A DNA stretch of 34,710 nt from Paracoccus salipaludis (GTDB lineage: Bacteria; Pseudomonadota; Alphaproteobacteria; Rhodobacterales; Rhodobacteraceae), in NCBI RefSeq assembly GCF_002287065.1, contig NZ_NSJZ01000020.1, positions 1 through 34,710 on the forward strand, read 5' to 3'. Position numbers and translations under genes: made by a program. Positions 25,985-33,462 of this stretch are shown here, piece by piece. The stretch's first letter is position 1, and each line of letters opens with the position of its first letter. The notes below the pieces were generated by a model. The model worked only from the letters and a program-made list of their open reading frames with translations. It was not told where the DNA came from and searched no databases.

Positions 25985-27024
25985 GGTCTTGGGCCCGCTT
26001 GTGAACTTTGGTTGATCAACCGGCTTACGGTTACCAGCGTTTCGGGCGATCCGAAACCGCCCGACTTGGTGACGATGGTGAAATCCCCGGCCCGGCAGAC
26101 GGGAAGGCCGGGCAGGCATTCCCCCAGCAGGTGCAGGCAGGCAAGCCCCAGCCGGTCCAGCACCGCCGCCGCCGTCGCGCCCCCCGTCAGCAGCAGAAGC
26201 TGCCGGCCCCCGGTCAGTCCGGGCGCGACCCCCTCGGCCAGCCGCCGCGCGACCTCGGCCGGGGGCAGCGGGGGCGTGCCGGGCACGGCCTGGACCACGA
26301 GAAGATCCGCATCCCGCGCCGGTTCCACCCGGCCGTTCGGCGCCTCGGACAGGGCGACGCCGATCCGGCGCAATGCCTGCACCTGCGGCATGGTGATCGG
26401 ATCGCGCGAGCCCACGACGAACAGCGCCCTCGGACCCGGCAAGCCGGCGACGGGTTTCGGCGGGGCGGGCAGAAGCCGCGCCGCCAGCGCCTCGGCAAGG
26501 CCCCGCGCGCCCACCAGCAGATCCGCCTGCGTCCCCGCCAGCGCGGCGGCCATCGCGGCGGCATCCGGCGTGTCCGGGATCTCGGCCCCCGCGCCCCGGG
26601 GCCCGAGCAGGGCCGCCACGTCGATGGGGCTGTCCACGCCGAAGCCCCGCAGCGCGCCGTCCGTCACGATCCGGCCGAAGTCGGGGATCGCGGGGGCGAC
26701 CAGCATCCGGCGGAAGTCCAGCGCCGAAAGCTCGGCCGCCACGTTCCCCTTGAGGCGCGAGTCGATCTTCTTGAACACCGGCGTGCCGGGCGGCAGCGCG
26801 GCGACCGCAACGCGGACGGCGGCCTGCGCGTCCCCGGGCGCGATCTCGCGGCTGTCGGTCGAGACGGCGACCACCTCGGGCGCTTCCGCCAGCGCCTCCC
26901 GCAGGGCCGCGGGGTTCAGGGCCACCTGCACCTTCGCGCCGCGCGCCGCGAAGGGGGCGGCGGCATCCAGCGTTCCGGTCAGGTCGTCGCCGATGATGGC
27001 GAGCCGGGGCGCCGCGCCGCTCAT
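25981..27024 (-). CDS. Four-carbon acid sugar kinase (DUF1537)
   Basis: Cytoplasmic ATP-dependent kinase of the DUF1537 family, 347 residues. These phosphorylate the 4-OH of threonate or erythronate, and the PdxA2 product of the plus-strand operon would act next. The N-terminal substrate-domain motif IGDDLTGTLDAA (11-22), then STDSRE and KKIDSRLKGNV (85-95), and the C-terminal nucleotide-domain sequence LLLTGGATAAAVL with TKSGGFGSPETL, are clear. Characterised members are near 420 residues, so this one is about 70 shorter, mainly after GALRGFGVDSP. Start overlaps tctA as ATGA; stop overlaps the GntR start as GTGA. Confidence 0.88.
   Translation of the reverse strand: MSGAAPRLAIIGDDLTGTLDAAAPFAARGAKVQVALNPAALREALAEAPEVVAVSTDSREIAPGDAQAAVRVAVAALPPGTPVFKKIDSRLKGNVAAELSALDFRRMLVAPAIPDFGRIVTDGALRGFGVDSPIDVAALLGPRGAGAEIPDTPDAAAMAAALAGTQADLLVGARGLAEALAARLLPAPPKPVAGLPGPRALFVVGSRDPITMPQVQALRRIGVALSEAPNGRVEPARDADLLVVQAVPGTPPLPPAEVARRLAEGVAPGLTGGRQLLLLTGGATAAAVLDRLGLACLHLLGECLPGLPVCRAGDFTIVTKSGGFGSPETLVTVSRLINQSSQAGPRP
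26010..26021. promoter_or_regulatory. Perfect 12-bp palindrome, candidate GntR operator
   Basis: GGTTGATCAACC lies 26-37 bases upstream of the regulator's GTG start, within the last codons of the kinase gene. FCD-type GntR proteins bind short palindromes of TTGT/ACAA or TGGT/ACCA type, so autoregulation here is possible. It could be chance, as the bases also encode kinase residues. Confidence 0.3.
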
Positions 27025-28520
27025 TCCTCGAACGCGACCTCGCGCGTCCGGCGGACGGCGGGCAGGATCATCGCCGCAAGGCAGATCACCGCCAGGACCA
27101 GCAGCCCCGCCGAGATCGGCCGCGTCAGGAACACCGTCGGATCGCCCCGCCCCGTCAGCATCGCGCGGCGCAGGTTTTCCTCCAGCATGGGGCCCAGGAC
27201 GAGGCCCAGCAGCAGGGGCGTCGGCTGGCATTGCAGCTTGAAGAACAGGTAGCCCAGGGCGCCGAAGGCAACCATCATCATCACGTCGAAGGTGCTGTTG
27301 GACACCGTGTAGACGCCGATGCAGCTGAGCGCGACGATCAGCGGGAACAGCACGCGATAGGGCACCGACAGCATCCGCACCCAGACGCCGATCAGCGGCA
27401 GGTTCAGCACCAGCAGCATCAGGTTGCCCACCCACATGGACGCGATCAGCCCCCAGAACAGCGTGGGCTCGCCCGAGATGATGTTCGGCCCCGGCGTGAC
27501 GCCGTGCAGGATCAGCGCCCCTGTCATCATCGCCATGGTGGCGTTGGCGGGGATCCCCAGCGTCAGCAGCGGAATGAACGAGGTCTGCGCGCCCGCGTTG
27601 TTGGCGGCCTCGGGGGCGGCCACGCCCTCGATGGCGCCCTGCCCGAACCTTTCGGGCGTCCGCGACAGCCGCTTCTCGGCCATGTAGGCGGCAAAGGCCC
27701 CGATGGTGGCGCCGCCGCCCGGCAGGATGCCGAGGATGGACCCGATCGCCGTTCCCCGCAGCACGGGGCCGCGCATCTGGCGGAATTCCTGCCGCGACAG
27801 GCGCAGCCCGCCGATGCGGGCCACGGACGAGTTCCGCTCGGCCGGGTTTTCGAGGTTCTGGACGATCTCGGCCAGCCCGAACAGGCCCATGGCGATGGCC
27901 ACGAACTCGACCCCGTCCAGCAGGTCGGTCATCCCGAAGGTCAGCCGCCCGACCCCGGTCTGGCTGTCCTGCCCGACAAGCCCCAGAAGCACGCCCAGCA
28001 GGATCATCGCCAGCGACTTCTCGACCGAACCCGAGGCGATGGCGACCGAGGCGACCAGCCCCAGCACCATCAGCGAGAAATACTCGTGCGGCCCGAAGCT
28101 GAGCGCGACGGCGGCCAGCACGGGGGCGAACAGCGCGATGATCAGCGCGGCGACGGTTCCGGCGAAGAAGGACCCCAGCGCGGCCACCGCCAGCGCCGTG
28201 CCCGCCCGGCCCTGCCGCGCCAGCCGGTAGCCGTCCAGCGCGGTCACGACCGACGAGGCCTCGCCCGGCAGGTTGATCAGGATCGCGGTGGTCGAGCTGC
28301 CGTATTGCGCGCCGTAGAAGATCCCCGCCAGCATGATCAGCGCGGTGACGGGTTCCAGCCCGAAGGTCATGGGCAGCAGCATGGCGATGGTGGCGACCGG
28401 CCCCAGCCCCGGAAGGACGCCGATGGCGGTGCCCAGCAGCGCGCCGAGGAAGCAGTAAAGGACGTTGGCGACGCTCAGCGCGGTCGAGAAGCCAAGGCCG
28501 ATGTTGGCAAGGAACTCCAT
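27021..28520 (-). CDS. tctA: TTT-family transporter large membrane subunit TctA
   Basis: Large permease of a tripartite tricarboxylate transporter (proton-coupled uptake of carboxylates), 499 residues, with about 12 hydrophobic segments. The family blocks GVLPGLGPVATIAMLLP and GAQYGSSTTAILINLPGE are present near the N-terminus, and a second copy of the pattern, GILPGGGATIGAF with PEAANNAGAQTSFIPLLTLGIP, in the middle. It begins four bases after tctB and overlaps the kinase gene by four. The substrate is probably a sugar acid or other carboxylate. Confidence 0.93.
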   Translation of the reverse strand: MEFLANIGLGFSTALSVANVLYCFLGALLGTAIGVLPGLGPVATIAMLLPMTFGLEPVTALIMLAGIFYGAQYGSSTTAILINLPGEASSVVTALDGYRLARQGRAGTALAVAALGSFFAGTVAALIIALFAPVLAAVALSFGPHEYFSLMVLGLVASVAIASGSVEKSLAMILLGVLLGLVGQDSQTGVGRLTFGMTDLLDGVEFVAIAMGLFGLAEIVQNLENPAERNSSVARIGGLRLSRQEFRQMRGPVLRGTAIGSILGILPGGGATIGAFAAYMAEKRLSRTPERFGQGAIEGVAAPEAANNAGAQTSFIPLLTLGIPANATMAMMTGALILHGVTPGPNIISGEPTLFWGLIASMWVGNLMLLVLNLPLIGVWVRMLSVPYRVLFPLIVALSCIGVYTVSNSTFDVMMMVAFGALGYLFFKLQCQPTPLLLGLVLGPMLEENLRRAMLTGRGDPTVFLTRPISAGLLVLAVICLAAMILPAVRRTREVAFEE

Positions 28521-28524
28521 CGCC

Positions 28525-29007
28525 TCAGCCCCCGATCCAGGTGCCGGCCAAGCGGAAGGGCAGGCCCAGAAGCATGGCAAAGACGACCCACGCGCCGGCG
28601 GCAAAGGCGGCGGCGGTCAGCAGCGCCTCGGCGGGGCGGAACTGCGGGCTGGCCGAGGCCGCGATCAGCAGGGTCGCGAAGGTGGTCAGCGGCAGGCCGA
28701 GGCCCTCCAGCGTCAGGGCGAAGAACAGCGCCGATCCGCAGACCAGCAGCAGCGGCCGCCAGGCCACGCGGAAGGAGGGGCCCTGCCCCTGCCCCGGCCC
28801 TGCGGGTGCCGCAGGCCGCCGCGCCCCGCGCAGCAGCATCAGCGCCCCCAGCGCGGCCAGCAGGACCGACAGGACCAGCGGGAAATACCCCGGCCCCATC
28901 CTGAGCAGCGTCCCCATCCGCACGTCCAGCGCCGCCCAGGCGAAGGCGGCGGCGATGGCGATGAAGACAAGTCCGGCGGCAAGATCCGATCGGTCGGGCT
29001 GGGTCAC
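28525..29007 (-). CDS. tctB: TTT-family transporter small membrane subunit TctB
   Basis: Small permease subunit, 160 residues, with four predicted helices: one near 10-28, one near 45-60, one near 84-100 and one near 130-150. The motif MGPGYFPLVLSVLL is a common TctB signature. The start is a GTG with AGGA upstream. A Pro/Gly/Gln-rich hydrophilic linker (about 62-80) separates helices two and three. Confidence 0.9.
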   Translation of the reverse strand: MTQPDRSDLAAGLVFIAIAAAFAWAALDVRMGTLLRMGPGYFPLVLSVLLAALGALMLLRGARRPAAPAGPGQGQGPSFRVAWRPLLLVCGSALFFALTLEGLGLPLTTFATLLIAASASPQFRPAEALLTAAAFAAGAWVVFAMLLGLPFRLAGTWIGG

Positions 29008-29028
29008 GGGCGCGTCCTGGAAGCTGGC

Positions 29029-29059
29029 GCGGCCGCCCCCCGTCTAGGGGCACGGCCGC
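29029..29059 (-). promoter_or_regulatory. Intercistronic hairpin between tctC and tctB
   Basis: A 7-bp GC stem (GCGGCCG with CGGCCGC), a 2x2 internal loop and an inner 4-bp stem (CCCC with GGGG) with a 5-base loop. It lies nine bases after the tctC stop. This is the third such element after a binding-protein gene in this window. Confidence 0.45.
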
Positions 29060-29067
29060 GGGTCTGG

Positions 29068-30030
29068 TTACTTGTTCATCCCGTACATGCCGAGATCGCG
29101 GATCAGCCCTTCGGCGCGGGCGCTGTCCTCGCGCGCCAGCGTCTCGAACCCGGCGGGGTCGCGGAAGTCCACGAACTCGCCCATCTCCTGCATCTTCTGG
29201 ACGAAGCCGGGATCGGCCATCGCCGCCGCAAGCACCGCGGTGATGGTGGCGCGGACGTCCTCGGGGATGCCCTTGGGGGCGATCACGCCCTTCCAGGACG
29301 ACCAGGTGAAGTCCACGCCGTTCTCGACCGCGGTCGGCACCTCGGGCATGTCGGCGATCCGCTCGCGTTCCATCACGAACAGGGGGGTGACGGCGCCGCC
29401 CTCGACATGGGGGCGCGCTTCGGCCGGGGTGGCGGTCACGGCGTCGATATGGCCGCCCGCGCAGGCCGTCAGCGCCTCGGAGGCGCCGCCGAAGGGCACG
29501 TGCTCATAGCTGGTGTCCGTGGCCTTGCCATAGGCCTCGAAGGACAGGTGGTTCGCCCCGCCCGCCCCCGAGTTGCCGATCAGCGTCGCGCCGGGATTGG
29601 CGCGGGCATGGTCCATGAATTCCGCGAAGGTCCTGAAGGGCGCGTCCTTGCAGGCCAGCACGACCTGGAGGTTCCGGCCCATCAGGCCCAGGAAATCCAC
29701 GTCGGCGATGGAATAGGTGGTCGCGCCGTAATGCGGCAGAAGCGCGATCGGTCCCTGCGCCCCGATCGTCAGCGTGTGGCCGTCGGCCTCGGCCTTCAGG
29801 CCCTTGCCGGTGCCGTTCGACCCGCCGCCGCCCGGCTCGTTCCGCACGACGACGGTGCTGCCTTCCAGATGCTTCTGAAGGGATTCCGCGAGAATGCGCG
29901 CCGACAGGTCCGTTCCGCCGCCTGCGGCATAAGGAACCACGATCTCGATCGTCTTCCCGGGGTAAGTGGCGGCCTGCCCGGCCGTCGCCGCCAGAGCCAA
30001 CAGCACAACGCTGCCTGCCAGTGCCTTCAT
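29068..30030 (-). CDS. tctC: TTT-family solute-binding protein TctC
   Basis: Periplasmic carboxylate-binding protein (Bug/TctC family), 320 residues. A signal peptide at about 1-20 (ending AGQA) is followed by YPGKTIEIVVPYAAGGGTD, the family's N-terminal block containing the carboxylate-binding loop. GPIALLP, LACKDAPF and NPGATLIGNSGAGG are also typical. The ATG at 30030 has GGGAGGG upstream; an ATG at 30045 is a less likely start. It is the first gene of the operon that runs through tctB, tctA, the kinase and gntR. Confidence 0.94.
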   Translation of the reverse strand: MKALAGSVVLLALAATAGQAATYPGKTIEIVVPYAAGGGTDLSARILAESLQKHLEGSTVVVRNEPGGGGSNGTGKGLKAEADGHTLTIGAQGPIALLPHYGATTYSIADVDFLGLMGRNLQVVLACKDAPFRTFAEFMDHARANPGATLIGNSGAGGANHLSFEAYGKATDTSYEHVPFGGASEALTACAGGHIDAVTATPAEARPHVEGGAVTPLFVMERERIADMPEVPTAVENGVDFTWSSWKGVIAPKGIPEDVRATITAVLAAAMADPGFVQKMQEMGEFVDFRDPAGFETLAREDSARAEGLIRDLGMYGMNK

Positions 30031-30082
30031 CGGATGCCCTCCCAAGCCAATGGGCGCGAGAGTGGGTGAAGAACATGGATGT

Positions 30083-30088
30083 TGTCAA
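30083..30088 (-). promoter_or_regulatory. -35 element (TTGACA) upstream of tctC
   Basis: A perfect TTGACA on the minus strand about 55 bases from the tctC start, in the context GCATGAACAGTTGACAAC. This closely resembles GCATGTGACTTGACAAC on the plus strand at 21920-21936, upstream of the sialidase-fold gene. The -10 is not convincing. Confidence 0.35.
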
Positions 30089-30089
30089 C

Positions 30090-30165
30090 TGTTCATGCGT
30101 CAGAACCGCACCAGAAATGTAACCTTGGCCTGCATCGGAACAGGTTGCAGCTTGATGCATGAACA
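30090..30165. repeat. Separated 9-bp inverted repeat upstream of tctC
   Basis: TGTTCATGC at 30090-30098 and GCATGAACA at 30157-30165 are perfect inverted copies with 58 bases between. The left copy adjoins the -35 element of tctC. A nearby ACAAC/GTTGT pair (30163-30182) adds symmetry. These could be paired binding sites for a regulator that loops DNA. Confidence 0.3.
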
Positions 30166-30639
30166 ACTTCAGGGCCTGTTGTCGGAACATGCCGGGCAGG
30201 ATCGCGCCCTTGCCCTGTAGTGGTAGGGGAAGGCTGCCGTCTTACCCATGCAGCCGTCCAAGTCGTCGGAAATCGGCTGTAATCAGTCCCGGCGCGCGAA
30301 ACCTGCCCCGACCCGGGCGCCCCTTCCGGGCGTCGATCAGCCCGCGTCCAAGCGCCCGGTCGTTGCCGCCTGCCCCGCCGCGTCAGCTCAGGCGGGCAGG
30401 TCGTCCATGCGGCGCGGCTCGGCCGCAGACAGGCCGTTCCGGTCGCCTGTGCCCCCCTGTGGCAGCGGCCCGCATCCCGCGGGCCGGGACCTCGGCCTGC
30501 GTCCGGCCAACGTCCCGCGGGCGGTGACGATCCTTGAAAGGGAGCACGGCGGCTTTCGGGACCGGCCGCCTGCGGGACAGGACCATGAGATCCCTGCCAG
30601 CCGCCGGGGCGGGGGGTCTAAAGCGTGATGTCGGGGAAA

Positions 30640-30745
30640 AATAAACGAGGGGTGGTTCGGCCCCTCGTTGGTACTTCTAACATGCCCGAACCGGCGAACT
30701 CATCAACTGTCTAAGAAATAGCGCCTGCGGCGGTCCTTGGTTAGT
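30640..30745 (-). ncRNA. Candidate small RNA with structured terminator
   Basis: On the minus strand, an AT-richer island in the 1.1-kb gap ends in a strong Rho-independent terminator. A TTGACA hexamer at 30745-30750 could be its -35 box, though the -10 is weak. The RNA would be roughly 70-100 bases. Just before the terminator, GGUUCGG (from 30686-30692) is complementary over seven bases to the terminator loop (30654-30660). No adjacent gene explains this terminator: the small-protein operon to the right has its own hairpin. I cannot assign it to a known family; a long 3' untranslated region is the alternative. Confidence 0.4.
30644..30669 (-). terminator. Rho-independent terminator (minus strand)
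   Basis: A perfect 9-bp stem (AACGAGGGG with CCCCTCGTT), an 8-base loop, and on the minus strand the run TTTATTTTT right after the stem. It is the only classic U-tract terminator seen in this window. Confidence 0.75.
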
Positions 30746-31068
30746 TGTCAAAATGGACAGGTCGGCGGCATCCGGCCGGATCGGGGTCCGGGGACCCCCG
30801 CCGCGTCGTCCGGGCGCCCGTCCCGACGAGAACCGGCGCTGACGGGAAACGGTTGGGAAACCCGGCGGATGGGCGGGGCCGGGGCCATGGGGCCATGCCT
30901 CGCCGCCATGGGGCCGACCGCATCCAGCCTGCGTCCGCAGGCTTTGCCGGGGACGGGTGCCCGGCCCGGCAGGAACCGGATCGCCGTATTCCCCAAGCCT
31001 TCCTGCGCGGCCCTGCCACATGTGGCCGGGACGCAGGCGGCGCGCTGCCGGTTTTGCGGCAGGATGCC

Positions 31069-31089
31069 GCCTGCCCGTGGCGGGCAGGC
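31069..31089 (-). terminator. GC hairpin after the small-protein operon
   Basis: A perfect 9-bp stem (GCCTGCCCG with CGGGCAGGC) closed by a 3-base loop, 17 bases past the last stop. A second 6-bp hairpin (CTGCCG/CGGCAG at 31045-31062) follows. Together they probably end the transcript. Confidence 0.5.
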
Positions 31090-31105
31090 CGGGCCTGCCG
31101 GGCGG

Positions 31106-31366
31106 TCAGCCCTTGTCCTGGTCCTCGGGCTGGCCGCTGCGCTTGTTGTGCTGGCTTTCCTGGTTCTCGCCGCGCAGCATCGGGTTGCCGTCGTCGCTGG
31201 CCAGCGGCGTCGGGTTCCGCGGCAGGTCGGTCTCGGTGATGCGGTCGCGCACCTCCTTCGAGGCGTTCAGGTAAGGCCGCGGATCGAAGTCCTTGTCCGC
31301 ATTGCTGGTGTCCACGCGCCCTTCGATGATCTGGCGCTGCTGCTGGTGGGTCTTGTCGCCGCTCAT
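31106..31366 (-). CDS. Small hydrophilic protein, unknown function (third of trio)
   Basis: An 86-residue protein with no family I can name. It has almost no hydrophobic stretch and is rich in Asp, Glu, Gln, Asn, Arg and Lys, as expected for an intrinsically disordered protein. It contains DPRPYLNASKEVRDRITETDLPRNP, readable as DPRPYLNASKEVRDRI then TETDLPRNP, which is the most ordered-looking part (about 29-53). The ATG at 31366 has a strong AAGGAG upstream; longer starts lack one. It is 56 bases after its upstream neighbour and shares that unit's EcfG-type promoter, so a stress role is inferred. Confidence 0.75.
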   Translation of the reverse strand: MSGDKTHQQQRQIIEGRVDTSNADKDFDPRPYLNASKEVRDRITETDLPRNPTPLASDDGNPMLRGENQESQHNKRSGQPEDQDKG

Positions 31367-31422
31367 GCGGGTCTCCTTTCCCAAGGGGCCACCGCGCCCG
31401 GAAAGGGGCGCGGGACCGGGTG

Positions 31423-31623
31423 TCACTTGTTCTCGCGGCCGCGCTGGTTCGGGTCGATGCCGCCTTCGGGGGTGGTGTCGTTCATCACGTCCCCCTCAAA
31501 GGTGTTCTCGCCGTCCAGCTCGGGGTCCGAGCCGGTCGCGCCCTTCGAGCTGCCGATACCGGGATCACGCCGCAGGTCGGCGTCCGAGGGGCTGTCGGTC
31601 TTCGGGTGCTTGCTGCTGGTCAT
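31423..31623 (-). CDS. Small hydrophilic protein, unknown function (second of trio)
   Basis: A 66-residue, strongly polar protein, low in hydrophobic residues, with the sequences SKHPKTDSPSDADLRRDPGIGSSKG (as SKHPKTDSPSDADLRRDPG and IGSSKG) and a tail DPNQRGRENK. No domain is recognised. The ATG overlaps the stop of the gene upstream (ATGA), which indicates translational coupling and supports it as real. Small proteins of this composition are frequent among general stress genes in alphaproteobacteria, but that is analogy. Confidence 0.72.
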   Translation of the reverse strand: MTSSKHPKTDSPSDADLRRDPGIGSSKGATGSDPELDGENTFEGDVMNDTTPEGGIDPNQRGRENK

Positions 31624-31916
31624 TGCCCCTGCTCCGTGCGGCCCTCGGGGCGCTCGTCGGCCAGCTTCTCGCGGTCCACGTCGCCCGCCTCGCCCTCGCC
31701 GGGCGCGTGGCTGGCCACGCTGTCGTGGCCCTGTTCGGTCTGGACATGGCGGGAATCCAGCCCGCGCTGGTCGGAATGGCGCGAGGTGTCGCGGTTCGAC
31801 AGGACTTCGACCGGCAGCGGGGCATCGGGCTCGAGCGGGGCCATGCCGCCCGAGCCGTCGCCCTTGCCCTGGTCCTGCTGGCCGGCGCCGAACTTCTTGC
31901 TGCTTGCATTTGCCAT
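31620..31916 (-). CDS. Small hydrophilic protein, unknown function (first of trio)
   Basis: A 98-residue polar protein starting MANASSKKFGAGQQDQGKGDG, with an N-terminal Lys/Gln/Gly-rich part that resembles small DNA-protecting or desiccation-type proteins, then an acidic middle with repeated His-Ser and Asp residues, and a Glu/Arg-rich C-terminus. No catalytic or membrane motif is seen. AGGGGAAAG precedes the start. It is the first gene behind a perfect EcfG-type promoter. Function is not assignable. Confidence 0.75.
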   Translation of the reverse strand: MANASSKKFGAGQQDQGKGDGSGGMAPLEPDAPLPVEVLSNRDTSRHSDQRGLDSRHVQTEQGHDSVASHAPGEGEAGDVDREKLADERPEGRTEQGQ

Positions 31917-31963
31917 GAGCTTTCCCCTGCGTGGTGCCGCGTGGCGCGGCCGTTCAGGGGATC

Positions 31964-31988
31964 AACGACCGGGCGGGCGCCATGTTCC
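31964..31988 (-). promoter_or_regulatory. EcfG-type general stress promoter (perfect consensus)
   Basis: On the minus strand GGAAC (31984-31988) and CGTT (31964-31967) are separated by exactly 16 bases. This is the consensus of the alphaproteobacterial general stress sigma factor EcfG (GGAAC, 16-17 bases, CGTT). It lies in the gap between the antiporter stop and the first small gene, leaving a leader of about 40 bases. Confidence 0.75.
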
Positions 31989-32027
31989 CCCGAAAGGGCG
32001 GGACCGGGGCAGAAACCGCCGCCCGGC

Positions 32028-33332
32028 TCAGTCCGCGGCCGGGCCCTGAAAGCCCGGGGGCGGCGTGGCCTCATCGGCATCCGGGTCGCGGCCGTGGCGG
32101 CGGTCCAGCAGGCGCATGATGGGCGTGACCGTCAGTCCGTGCATGAGGATCGAGACCAGGATCACCAGCCCCGTGACGGCCCACAGGCGCTCGGGGCCGT
32201 CGGCCTCCATGTGGTTCAGCCCGTAGGCTAGGTAATAGACCGAGCCCACGCCGCGGATGCCGAAAAAGGCGATCGTCAGCTTCTCGCTGGCCGAGGCCTT
32301 CAGCCCCAGAAGGCCGATCAGCCCGGTCGCGGGACGGATCACCAGAAGGATGACCAGCGCCGCCACCACGTCGCCGGGCGCCAGCCCCGACAGCAGGCCC
32401 TTGGCCAGCGCGCCGCCGAACAGCAGCAGCAGCACCATCATCGCCAGCCGCTCGACCTGCTCGGTCACGTCATGCATCTCGCGGTGGAAGTCGTGGCTGC
32501 GGTGGGCGGCGCGGAAGGTCAGCGCGGTCACGAAGACCGACAGGAAGCCGTAGGAATGGATGATCTCGGTCAGGCCGTAGGACACGAAGGTCGCCGACAG
32601 CGCGATCAGCCCGTCGCCGGTCTGCGCCAGCTTCGTTTCGGCCGGGATGCGGAAGGTGACCCAGCCGAAGGCACGGCCGATCAGCCAGCCGCCCGCGATG
32701 CCCGCGCCGATTTCCCACAGGACGTTGTAGCCCAGCCATTTCGCGGCCCAGGGCTCTCCGGTCGAGGCGGCCAGCGACAGGGCGATGGCCAGGTGGACAA
32801 AGGGAAAGGCCGCGCCGTCGTTCATTCCCGCTTCCGAGGTCAGGCCGAAGCGGACCTCGTCCTCCTCGCCCGTGCGGGGCGGGCCGACCTGCACGTCGGC
32901 GGCCAGCACCGGGTCGGTCGGGGCCAGCGAGGCGGCCAGAAGCAGCGCGACCGGCCAGGCCAGCCCCATCCATGTCCCGGCCAGCAGCGTGATCGCCGCG
33001 ATGCTGAGGGGAAGGGTGACAAGGATCAGCCGCCAGCTGACCTCCCACCGCCGCCAGCCGAACGGGCGGTCGAGCTTCAGCCCCGCCCCCATCAGCGCGA
33101 TGATGACGACGAACTCGCTGAAGCGCTCGGTGAACTCGGGGTAGTCCAGCGGCGAGGGCACCAGCCGCGCGCCGGGCAGCAGGAAGAACGCCGCGCCCAG
33201 TCCGATGCAGACGATGGGCAGCGACAAGGGCAGCCGCCGCAGCGCCAGCGGCAGCCAGGCCACCAGCGCGATCAGGAAGCCCACGCCGGTTAGGACAAGG
33301 ATGTAGGGATCGGGGGCGAGCAGCGGGACCAT
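32028..33332 (-). CDS. CPA1-type cation:proton antiporter
   Basis: Inner-membrane Na+ or K+/H+ exchanger of the NhaP-like CPA1 family, 434 residues, about 12-13 hydrophobic helices. The ion-site motifs are present: T139-D140-P141 in the first discontinuous helix and N171-D172 in SEAGMNDG at 166-173 (the ND pair of electroneutral antiporters). FFGIRGVGSVYYL in the C-terminal half is also typical. There is no large cytoplasmic regulatory domain; the tail after about 410 is short and polar. It may serve pH, salt or osmotic stress, in keeping with stress-type neighbours. Start at 33332 is a plain ATG with a weak AGGT upstream. Confidence 0.9.
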   Translation of the reverse strand: MVPLLAPDPYILVLTGVGFLIALVAWLPLALRRLPLSLPIVCIGLGAAFFLLPGARLVPSPLDYPEFTERFSEFVVIIALMGAGLKLDRPFGWRRWEVSWRLILVTLPLSIAAITLLAGTWMGLAWPVALLLAASLAPTDPVLAADVQVGPPRTGEEDEVRFGLTSEAGMNDGAAFPFVHLAIALSLAASTGEPWAAKWLGYNVLWEIGAGIAGGWLIGRAFGWVTFRIPAETKLAQTGDGLIALSATFVSYGLTEIIHSYGFLSVFVTALTFRAAHRSHDFHREMHDVTEQVERLAMMVLLLLFGGALAKGLLSGLAPGDVVAALVILLVIRPATGLIGLLGLKASASEKLTIAFFGIRGVGSVYYLAYGLNHMEADGPERLWAVTGLVILVSILMHGLTVTPIMRLLDRRHGRDPDADEATPPPGFQGPAAD

Positions 33333-33375
33333 GGCACCTGCGCGGTCAGGGGTTCAGTTATGCGGGCGGCAGGCC

Positions 33376-33394
33376 GGCCGGGCAGGGCCCGGCC
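33376..33394 (-). terminator. GC hairpin after the BON-domain gene
   Basis: A perfect 8-bp stem (GGCCGGGC with GCCCGGCC) with a 3-base loop, about 70 bases past the BON-gene stop and before the antiporter start. No U-tract follows. Confidence 0.4.
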
Positions 33395-33462
33395 CGTGTC
33401 CTTCGAACGGCCCCGGGGGGCCGCCGCCCTTGCGCGGGGCGCGCGCGGGGCGGCGGCGGTTC

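Larger units (their letters stand above)
30031..31105. other. Long region with no supported protein gene
   Basis: About 1.07 kb. The right part holds the terminator of the small-protein operon (31069-31089) and a candidate small RNA (about 30640-30745); the left part holds the tctC promoter area. Between them, 30200-30630 shows a bulged hairpin CCTGCCCCGCC/GGCGGGCAGG at 30369-30400 and a CAGCCG/CGGCTG pair at 30251-30279. Open frames here (such as 30248-30628 plus) lack a ribosome-binding sequence and have compositions expected of GC-rich noise. Confidence 0.5.

Noticed and set aside
30248..30628. Plus-strand frame of 126 codons in the long gap
   Set aside because: No ribosome-binding sequence, no recognisable domain and noise-like composition; I cannot rule out a decayed gene.
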